Source: CALACW01 sp002431305 (lineage in GTDB: Bacteria > Bacillota > Clostridia > Oscillospirales > Acutalibacteraceae). Taken from it: 35,987 nt of DNA. Numbering within the stretch: position 1 is the first letter of the stretch; each line of letters starts with the position of its first letter. This document shows positions 29,948 through 35,987 of the stretch, piece by piece. The stretch lies in assembly GCA_937890355.1 (NCBI GenBank), contig CALACW010000086.1:1-35987 (forward strand), in the 5' to 3' direction. The position numbers were made by a program, and so were the translations under genes. The notes under the pieces were generated by a model, which worked only from the letters and a program-made list of their open reading frames with translations, was not told where the DNA came from and searched no databases.

Positions 29948-32900
29948 TTGAAATCAAAAAAACACACCGGACGTTCGTTATGGCGCGATAATCAGTTCAG
30001 CTTCCTTGCTGCGATTCTTGCCGCCGTAATAATGCTGTTCGTATATATGTGCTATCGATTTTTCCCTCTCGGAGATAATATAATTCTGAGAATGGATCTT
30101 TATCATCAGTACGCACCTCTTTTTGCCGAACTGTACGACAGAATATTCCAGGGCAAGTCTCTTCTGTACTCGTTCACATCGGGCTTCGGCAGCGGATTCT
30201 TAGGCAACTATTTTAACTATCTTTCGAGTCCGACAATGCTGTTTGTGCTTATTTTCGGACATGCCAACGTACCCGAAGCAGTTGCGGCAATGATACTTAC
30301 AAAAGCCTCCGTTTCCGCATTCACTTTTTCATATATGCTCAAACGCGTTACCGGAAGGTACGACCTTTCATCTACCGCGTTCGGACTGATGTATGCGTTC
30401 AGCGGATGGTTCGTTGCTTATTACTGGAACGTAATGTGGCTTGACGCAATGTGCATCTTCCCGCTTGTTATTTTGGGTATTTATCTGATTATAAATAAAT
30501 ATAAGCCCATGACATACATTATTACGCTTGCACTGACGCTTGTGACGAACTATTATATGGGCTATATGGTTTGTATCCTGTCGGTAATAATGTTCCTTTT
30601 CCTCTACTTCTCACAGTACTCGATTTCAGAAAAAGAACATCCCGATTACATCATAAAACTCAAATACCGTCACAGCGCAAAAACGAATTTCTTCAACAGT
30701 AAATTTCTGCGTTCGGGTTCGCTTTTCGCCATAGCTAGCATAGGAGCCGCATGCATAGCCGCATTTGCGCTTGTCCCGACGTATTTTGCACTTAAGCATT
30801 CGTCTGCGACATCTTCAACTTTCCCAACTGATTATTCGTCATACTTTAGTATGTTTGACTTTTTGGCGAATCATCTTCCGGGACTCAAAACGACAATCAG
30901 ATCCAGCGGAGACGACGTTTTGCCGAACGTTTACTGCGGTACGCTTACTCTGATCCTCGTACCTTTATATTTCTTCTCGAAAAAATTCAGTCTCAGAGAA
31001 AAAATTGCAACAACAGTTACGCTTGCATTTTTCTACTTCAGTTTCAACGTAAACTACCTCAACTACATCTGGCACGGCTTCCACTTTCCCAACGACCTGC
31101 CTTACAGATTCTCGTTTGCATACTCGTTCTTCCTTTTGTTCATTGCTTATAAAGTTATTATTTCGCTTGACAAAATCAGTCTTAAAGCGTGTCTCGGCTC
31201 GTCCGTCGCATTAGTGGCGTTCATTGTTGCGGTCGAGGAACTCGGCTCCAAAAACGTTTCGTCGCTTTCAATTTGGACCGGAGTTGCTTTTGCTATTATA
31301 TATGCGATCATCTTCGCGCTTATGAAAGACAAAAAGCAGGTTAAGTCATATATTTGCGTTCTGCTTGCATGTGCCGTATGCACGGAAATACTCGTAGCAG
31401 ATACAAGCAACTATGTTATCTCTCAGGATAAAACAAATTATATCGAGGGATATGAAGAGGTTAACAAGTGCATAGATTATCTCGACGAACTTGAGGGCAA
31501 AGATACGTTCTACAGAATGGAGCTCGCATCAATCGTCAGAAGAATGGATAACTGCTGGTACGGATATAACGGCGCGTCGACATTCACATCCATGGCGTAT
31601 GAAGACCTCTCGCACCTTATGAGCAAAATCGGTCTCTCCGGCAACGATATCAACAGCTACACATATCACTGTCAGACAGCGGTATTCAATACACTGTTCG
31701 GAATCGATTATATTGTTGACAATTCCGAATATACAAAGACTGACAACTACAAAACGAATTTCGGTGATAATCTCTATAAAGAACTCACGTCGATTGATGA
31801 TATGACAGTATACGATTATCTCTACGACCTTCCCCTTGCATTCAGTTCAAAAGCGGGTGTAGACACTGACTGGGAGTTCGAAGGAAAAAATCCTTTTGAA
31901 ATTCAGAGCAGTCTTTGGAAACTCGTAACAGGGGTCGACGGCGTATTTGACGACATTGATGTATCGGTAATGAGCCAGTCGAATATTGTCTCTCTTAACG
32001 ACGAAGACGTTAATAACAAAACATTTACTCTTACAAAAACAGGAACATCCGACGACAGTACGGCGGAACTTATGCTTAAGGTTACCCCCAAGGAGACAAA
32101 GAACGTATACCTTTACGTTTCATGCAGCGACTGCTCCACCGGTTATGTAACGATAAACAACAACATGATAACCGTAGACTTCTCAGAACCCTTCATTATC
32201 GACTGCGGACTTATCGAAGCCGACAGCGACGTTTATGTAACACTCGGACTTGACGAGGGCAAATCATCCTGCCCCGTAACCGTTTACGCAAAAACGCTCA
32301 ATGACGCTAACTTTAAGAAAGGCTACGATACAATCGTTTCAAACGGCGTATTAACTCTTGACGATAAGAAATTCAGCGACTCTCATTTCTCAGGAACAAT
32401 TTCTGTTCAGGATAACGGTATGATATTCACATCCGTTCCCTATGATGATAGCTGGAACATCTTTATCGACGGCGAAAAAGTAAGCTCCGATAATATCGTA
32501 AAAATCGGAAACGCATTCACCGGAATCTACACAAGCGCCGGAGAGCATACCATCGAATTTAAATATACTCCCAAGGGTCTGCTTATAGGCTGTGCGGTAA
32601 GCGCCGCGGCAATCGTAATATTCATTCTTCTTATAATAATGAAAAAGAAGAAAGTTTCCGTTTTCTCATCAAAATACAAGAATGATAATCTTGAACTCGG
32701 AAAATGGAGAGATTTCACCGCCGAGGAGGAGAAAAAACAGGCTGAGCTTGAAGAAAAAGAAGCCGAAAAATCTACGGAACTTGAAGATGATTTATCCTCG
32801 TTTTACACCCCGTCAGACAACAGTGACGCACCCGCTTCGGACAGCGCATGGGAATCCGTTTTAAACGAAGCTGACGAGTGGAAAAAAACCCAGGAAAAAG

Positions 32901-33532
32901 CAAAGGCACTCGCTCAGGCACAGATTGACGCAATCATGGCAATAGAGAGCGGAATGGATTCTGAACGCAAAAAAAAACAGGAAAATCCGACGGTAATTAA
33001 AGAGACAATTATTGAAAAACCCACAAAAGTGTCTAAAAAATTCAAAATAACTACTTTTTCCCTTATTTCAGTTCTGTTTGTAATAATTGCTTGTCTTGTT
33101 CTTCTGCTTACGTCTCTTAATTCAATGCACAAAAAGAACAATGAGGCACAGGATCAGCAGATTTCTCTCTTACAGGATGAAATCAGCGGAATGCGAGCAA
33201 CTTCAAACTCCGTCGACACAACAAAAGAAACCACAACCGAAACCGAAACAACGACAAAAGCTCCCGAGACCACGACCAAAGCGCCCGAAAAAACAACCGA
33301 GGCGCCTGAAACTACAACAAAGGCTCCGGAGACTACGACAAAAACTCCTGATACAACTCCGGCTCCCGAGGGCGGTTATAAAACATATACCGTTCAATCC
33401 GGAGATTATCCGTTCTCAATTCTCAGAAAGAACGGACTTGAGCCCAATAAATATCTTCAGGAGTTCTATAATATCAACGGAGGAAAACAGACATTTAAAG
33501 TCGGAGATATTGTAAATCTTCCCAACCCGTAA
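29948..33532 (+). CDS. YfhO-type membrane protein with C-terminal LysM domain
   Basis: This 1194-residue polytopic protein is of the YfhO family. Bacillus members are GT-C-like proteins linked to lipoteichoic acid glycosylation. Family marks near the N-terminus are RMDLYHQYAPLF and FTSGFGSGFLGNYFNYLSS, followed by about a dozen membrane helices, a beta-rich extracytoplasmic part and a final YfhO helix at about 878-898. The extra C-terminus is unusual: a charged coiled coil (~910-1010), another membrane helix (~1033-1055), a Thr/Pro/Lys linker (~1090-1139) and a LysM-like domain (~1144-1194, TYTVQSGDYPFSIL...YNINGG...KVGDIVNLP). The start is TTG, with AAAGGA 11 bases upstream. The next ATG would cut into the first helix. 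It may tie an envelope glycosyl-transfer function to the wall. Confidence 0.85.
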   Translation: MKSKKHTGRSLWRDNQFSFLAAILAAVIMLFVYMCYRFFPLGDNIILRMDLYHQYAPLFAELYDRIFQGKSLLYSFTSGFGSGFLGNYFNYLSSPTMLFVLIFGHANVPEAVAAMILTKASVSAFTFSYMLKRVTGRYDLSSTAFGLMYAFSGWFVAYYWNVMWLDAMCIFPLVILGIYLIINKYKPMTYIITLALTLVTNYYMGYMVCILSVIMFLFLYFSQYSISEKEHPDYIIKLKYRHSAKTNFFNSKFLRSGSLFAIASIGAACIAAFALVPTYFALKHSSATSSTFPTDYSSYFSMFDFLANHLPGLKTTIRSSGDDVLPNVYCGTLTLILVPLYFFSKKFSLREKIATTVTLAFFYFSFNVNYLNYIWHGFHFPNDLPYRFSFAYSFFLLFIAYKVIISLDKISLKACLGSSVALVAFIVAVEELGSKNVSSLSIWTGVAFAIIYAIIFALMKDKKQVKSYICVLLACAVCTEILVADTSNYVISQDKTNYIEGYEEVNKCIDYLDELEGKDTFYRMELASIVRRMDNCWYGYNGASTFTSMAYEDLSHLMSKIGLSGNDINSYTYHCQTAVFNTLFGIDYIVDNSEYTKTDNYKTNFGDNLYKELTSIDDMTVYDYLYDLPLAFSSKAGVDTDWEFEGKNPFEIQSSLWKLVTGVDGVFDDIDVSVMSQSNIVSLNDEDVNNKTFTLTKTGTSDDSTAELMLKVTPKETKNVYLYVSCSDCSTGYVTINNNMITVDFSEPFIIDCGLIEADSDVYVTLGLDEGKSSCPVTVYAKTLNDANFKKGYDTIVSNGVLTLDDKKFSDSHFSGTISVQDNGMIFTSVPYDDSWNIFIDGEKVSSDNIVKIGNAFTGIYTSAGEHTIEFKYTPKGLLIGCAVSAAAIVIFILLIIMKKKKVSVFSSKYKNDNLELGKWRDFTAEEEKKQAELEEKEAEKSTELEDDLSSFYTPSDNSDAPASDSAWESVLNEADEWKKTQEKAKALAQAQIDAIMAIESGMDSERKKKQENPTVIKETIIEKPTKVSKKFKITTFSLISVLFVIIACLVLLLTSLNSMHKKNNEAQDQQISLLQDEISGMRATSNSVDTTKETTTETETTTKAPETTTKAPEKTTEAPETTTKAPETTTKTPDTTPAPEGGYKTYTVQSGDYPFSILRKNGLEPNKYLQEFYNINGGKQTFKVGDIVNLPNP
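33219..33366 (+). repeat. Thr/Pro/Lys tandem repeat region
   Basis: Within the YfhO-LysM gene, imperfect 7-codon units of the type TTTKAPE are repeated about six times. They encode a flexible extracellular linker in front of the LysM domain. Such low-complexity repeats can change copy number by slippage. Confidence 0.8.
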
Positions 33533-33546
33533 TTACAATCATCATT

Positions 33547-33582
33547 AAAAAGCGAAGTCGATTTTCAGGCTTCGCTTTTTTT
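33547..33582 (+). terminator. Terminator of the YfhO-LysM gene
   Basis: AAAAAGCGAAG (33547-33557) pairs with CTTCGCTTTTT (33570-33580) around a 12-base loop, followed by further T. It lies 14 bases after the stop. The A-run on the left gives some function in the other direction too. Confidence 0.9.
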
Positions 33583-33606
33583 ATGTTGTTATTTTCAAAA
33601 TAACGC

Positions 33607-33635
33607 TTGTATTTTATGTTATTTATATGTATAAT
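33607..33635 (+). promoter_or_regulatory. Promoter of the metallophosphatase gene
   Basis: TTGTAT (33607-33612), 17 bases and a perfect -10 TATAAT (33630-33635) follow directly after the upstream terminator. The start codon is about 40 bases further on. Confidence 0.7.
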
Positions 33636-33681
33636 TAATAAGTAAAAGAAATTCCAAAACTACAAAGGAGTGCAACTACAA

Positions 33682-35166
33682 ATGAAAAGAAACTTTAAAA
33701 AAGTTCTCTGTCTGCTTCTTACCCTGCTGCTTGTCTTCCCTCTCGGAACGGGCGCTTACGCAGATTATGTAACGGATAACAATTATTTCAGGATTTCGTG
33801 CACCGTTAACGGAAACACACAGTCGTCCAGAGGTTTCTGTTGGTACACGAAGGAAGACTGTGACAGCGCTGTTCTCATAATGAAAAACGGCGTTGATATC
33901 TCGGCAAAACTTCAGTTTACCGATTCGTGCGAGGAATGGGAAGGCTACTATATGCACAAGGTAACCGTTTCCGGTTTAAGCGCGGACACGACCTACACCT
34001 ATAAAGTAGGCGACGGCAAAACATGGAGCGATGTAGGAACATTTACGACCGATGACGGCGACAGCAACGTTAATATTCTCGTTTATGCTGACGTACAGGC
34101 AAGCTCTCTTAATAACTTTCTTGTAGGTGCAAGAGCGGTTAATGCCGGACTTAACAGTTCCGCGGCTCCGTTCGACCTCATGATTAACCTCGGCGACTTC
34201 ACCAACGACAGCACCAATGAGGAATGGAATTACTATGCAGAAGCATTTGATTCTATTTGCCTTAATAATACGCTTGCTCCCGTATCGGGCAACCATGACG
34301 GACTCGGATGCCCCCACTGGTTCAACAACATGTTCAACCTTGACACATCCGAAAGCGTTCAGGTAAACGACGGTGTTAACTATTCGTTCGATTACGGCAA
34401 CACTCACATTGCGGTTCTTAATACAAATGATATTCTCAGCATATCGCAGGCTCAGCTCAAATGGCTTGAGAATGATATGAACAAAACAAACAAAGACTGG
34501 AAAATCGTAAGCATGCACAAGACGCCTTACACACTCGGCAAGGACGGTAAGTGGCCCGACGCTATGTATCTTCAGCAGGCTCTTACCGCAGTTTGCTACA
34601 AGACGGGCGTTGACCTTATAATTTCCGGTCATGACCATCAGTACCTCAGAACAAAATCCCTTACCGGCAACGAAGTAAAAGAGGGCGGCGCAACATATGT
34701 TCTGTGCGGAACCGCAGGAAGCAAGAGATATCAGGTCAGACCTTTCGCTGTAAACAACTTCACTCCTATGGAATTCATTAATACTATGGTTTCTCAGAGA
34801 GACGGCAAGTATTTTAACGGCAAGGATTTTGATTCTCAGAAAGACCTTTATATTGGTTCATGCTATAATACGATAACTGTAAACGGAGGAAAACTTACGT
34901 TTGATTCATACATTATCACCGATGAAAGCGAAGAGAATCCCGAAGGTACCGTAACGCAGATAGATTCGTTTACCCTTTCTAAAGAAGTCGGCAAGAACGT
35001 TCCCACATTCACGGGTGACAACACAACGTCAAAGCTTTCCTACGGACTTAACTCCATAGCTTCCGTTCTTAATCTTCTTGTATATGCGTTCGGAACATGG
35101 CTTCCTAAGTTCATAAAAGCGGCTCCCGACATTATCAAAAGCTACATTACAGACGGAACGTTCTGA
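33682..35166 (+). CDS. Secreted purple-acid-phosphatase-like metallophosphoesterase
   Basis: This 494-residue protein has a signal peptide (KRNFKKVLCLLLTLLLVFPL, cleavage likely after GAYA), an N-terminal Fn3-like domain of the purple acid phosphatase (PAP) type (~25-120, ending TTYTYKVGDG...FTT) and a calcineurin-like metallophosphatase domain. The metal motifs are in order: ADVQ, LGDFTND, GNHD, MHKTP and GHDHQY. The PAP tyrosine (GDxxY) reads GDFTN here, so the iron-tyrosine charge-transfer pair may be missing and a phosphodiesterase or other metal use is possible. The C-terminal ~45 residues are amphipathic, with no LPxTG or clear membrane anchor. I chose the ATG at 33682, 11 bases after AAGGAG. 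The upstream GTG overlaps that site. Confidence 0.88.
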   Translation: MKRNFKKVLCLLLTLLLVFPLGTGAYADYVTDNNYFRISCTVNGNTQSSRGFCWYTKEDCDSAVLIMKNGVDISAKLQFTDSCEEWEGYYMHKVTVSGLSADTTYTYKVGDGKTWSDVGTFTTDDGDSNVNILVYADVQASSLNNFLVGARAVNAGLNSSAAPFDLMINLGDFTNDSTNEEWNYYAEAFDSICLNNTLAPVSGNHDGLGCPHWFNNMFNLDTSESVQVNDGVNYSFDYGNTHIAVLNTNDILSISQAQLKWLENDMNKTNKDWKIVSMHKTPYTLGKDGKWPDAMYLQQALTAVCYKTGVDLIISGHDHQYLRTKSLTGNEVKEGGATYVLCGTAGSKRYQVRPFAVNNFTPMEFINTMVSQRDGKYFNGKDFDSQKDLYIGSCYNTITVNGGKLTFDSYIITDESEENPEGTVTQIDSFTLSKEVGKNVPTFTGDNTTSKLSYGLNSIASVLNLLVYAFGTWLPKFIKAAPDIIKSYITDGTF

Positions 35167-35185
35167 TTTATTAAACACAATAAAA

Positions 35186-35221
35186 GCCGCCGCAGTCCTA
35201 TGACTTACGGCGGGTTTCTTT
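35186..35221 (+). terminator. Terminator of the metallophosphatase gene
   Basis: CCGCCG (35187-35192) pairs with CGGCGG (35208-35213), with an inner AGTC/GACT pair set, and is followed by GTTTCTTT. The next gene starts only 22 bases later, so some readthrough probably feeds it. Confidence 0.7.
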
Positions 35222-35242
35222 AAAAAAAAGCGGAGAAAAAAC

Positions 35243-35893
35243 ATGAAACATAATACTGATTTTACTGTCACAGCTCATACGGGATGCATGTCAACAAAAA
35301 TGAATTCGCTCGAATCTATAAAAAAGGCGGTTGATTTCGGAGCGGACATAACCGAATTCGATTTAAATTTCACTCGAAATAACTCCCCTGTTTTAAGTCA
35401 CAATACGCCTGCCGGAAATGAAGTTACACTCGAAAATGCGTTCGAACTACTTTCGCACTATCCCGAATTAAAAATAAATATTGATATAAAAAGCGATAAA
35501 AACCTCGGGGTAATTCTGCCCCTTGCAAAGAAATATTCGCTTGAAAACAGAATATTCCTCACGGGCGTTGATTCACGGTTCGTGGCTTCTGTAAAAAAAG
35601 ATGCGGGCGGAATAGATTATTACCTTAATTTTTTCCCGAACAGATTTAAAATTCATTCAAAAAAATACATTGACTATGTTGTCAAAACCGTAAAAGAAAG
35701 CGGAGCGATCGGGCTTAATACAAATTTCCGTTTTGCGACAAAACATCTTGTATCAGCACTTCAAAAAAACGGACTTCTCGTTTCCCTGTGGACGGCAAAT
35801 ACTCCAGGACAAATGAAAAAATCCATGTCAATGAATCCAGATAACATTACGACAAAAGACGTTAAAACATTAACAAAACTTAAGGATAAATAA
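35243..35893 (+). CDS. Glycerophosphodiester phosphodiesterase-like protein
   Basis: This 216-residue protein is of the GDPD TIM-barrel family. Visible motifs are AHTG at the N-terminus where the family has AHRG, GADITEFDLNFT with the metal-binding E-x-D, LSHN for the catalytic H (usually HD), NIDIKSDK for the conserved lysine, LWTANT for WTVND, and NPDNITTKDV for the C-terminal GVDGIITD strand. The catalytic arginine after the first His is Thr, and the PENT motif is lost. It is shorter than usual and has no signal peptide. It may have altered or no activity. GGAG lies eight bases before the ATG. No clear promoter is seen between the upstream terminator and the start. Confidence 0.75.
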   Translation: MKHNTDFTVTAHTGCMSTKMNSLESIKKAVDFGADITEFDLNFTRNNSPVLSHNTPAGNEVTLENAFELLSHYPELKINIDIKSDKNLGVILPLAKKYSLENRIFLTGVDSRFVASVKKDAGGIDYYLNFFPNRFKIHSKKYIDYVVKTVKESGAIGLNTNFRFATKHLVSALQKNGLLVSLWTANTPGQMKKSMSMNPDNITTKDVKTLTKLKDK

Positions 35894-35911
35894 TATAGTA
35901 TTATTTATTAA

Positions 35912-35948
35912 AAACCGGGACTCGATTTTTTTAATCAAGTCCCGGTTT
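35912..35948 (+). terminator. Terminator of the GDPD-like gene
   Basis: AAACCGGGACT (35912-35922) pairs with AGTCCCGGTTT (35938-35948), with an inner GAT/ATC, and is followed by CATTATTTTTATT. It lies 18 bases after the stop. The A/T-rich flanks on both sides could allow use in both directions. Confidence 0.85.
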
Positions 35949-35987
35949 CATTATTTTTATTCGTATAATTTATTTTGAAGTTTTGCC

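Noticed and set aside
33087..33515. 142-codon open frame within the YfhO-LysM gene
   Set aside because: Its Lys/Gln/Arg/Pro-rich composition is the shifted reading of the repeat-coding region.

Overview
The window reads as chromosomal DNA of a low-to-medium GC, spore-forming member of the Clostridia (Oscillospiraceae/Ruminococcaceae-like; inferred from gene content). It carries a complete spoIIIAA-AH operon, the Firmicute cluster nusB - TsaD-like - xseA - xseB - ispA - dxs - tlyA - nadK - argR - recN, a clostridial feo iron locus, and surface proteins with a LysM domain and a Thr/Pro/Lys linker. Most of it is conserved core genome. I see no phage, insertion sequence, CRISPR array, rRNA or tRNA.

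Layout. (1) 1-132: an intergenic end with two inverted repeats, the second a probable bidirectional terminator. (2) 133-4989, minus: uvrB-uvrA, behind a strong sigma-A-type promoter whose start region is overlapped by a LexA-like palindrome. (3) 5025-9301, minus: ferrous iron uptake, in the order feoA, feoA, terminator, feoB, FeoB-associated Cys-rich membrane protein, DtxR-like regulator, heavy-metal-associated (HMA) protein. A second DtxR-family regulator (9468-9833, plus) is divergent. Four near-identical TTAGN6CTAA palindromes mark the control regions. The divergent regulator keeps the expected metal ligands, whereas the one inside the feo operon has lost nearly all of them. (4) 9853-13431: a Gfo/Idh/MocA oxidoreductase and a DHDPS/NAL-type aldolase (minus), divergent from an unrecognised polytopic membrane protein (plus). 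(5) 13495-25083, minus: one long run from nusB down to tyrS with stop/start overlaps, driven by a promoter behind spoIIIAH and preceded by a terminator-like hairpin in the nusB leader. (6) 25091-29921, minus: spoIIIAA-AH with a candidate sigma-E promoter that overlaps the divergent promoter of the next gene. (7) 29948-35948, plus: a 1194-residue YfhO-type membrane protein fused to a coiled-coil/second TM/Thr-rich linker/LysM tail, then a secreted purple-acid-phosphatase-like metallophosphatase and a divergent GDPD-like protein, each followed by a terminator.

Functional reading. The feo locus looks like a self-contained Fe(II) uptake and control module. The central run combines transcription antitermination, exonuclease VII, isoprenoid precursor synthesis, NAD phosphorylation, rRNA methylation, arginine control and recombination repair. 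The spoIIIA genes encode the mother-cell half of the channel between mother cell and forespore. The right-hand genes act at or outside the cell envelope. The best candidates for something new are the metal-ligand-less DtxR paralogue, the YfhO-LysM fusion, the nusB leader and the unassigned membrane protein. No wholly novel multi-gene system is evident.
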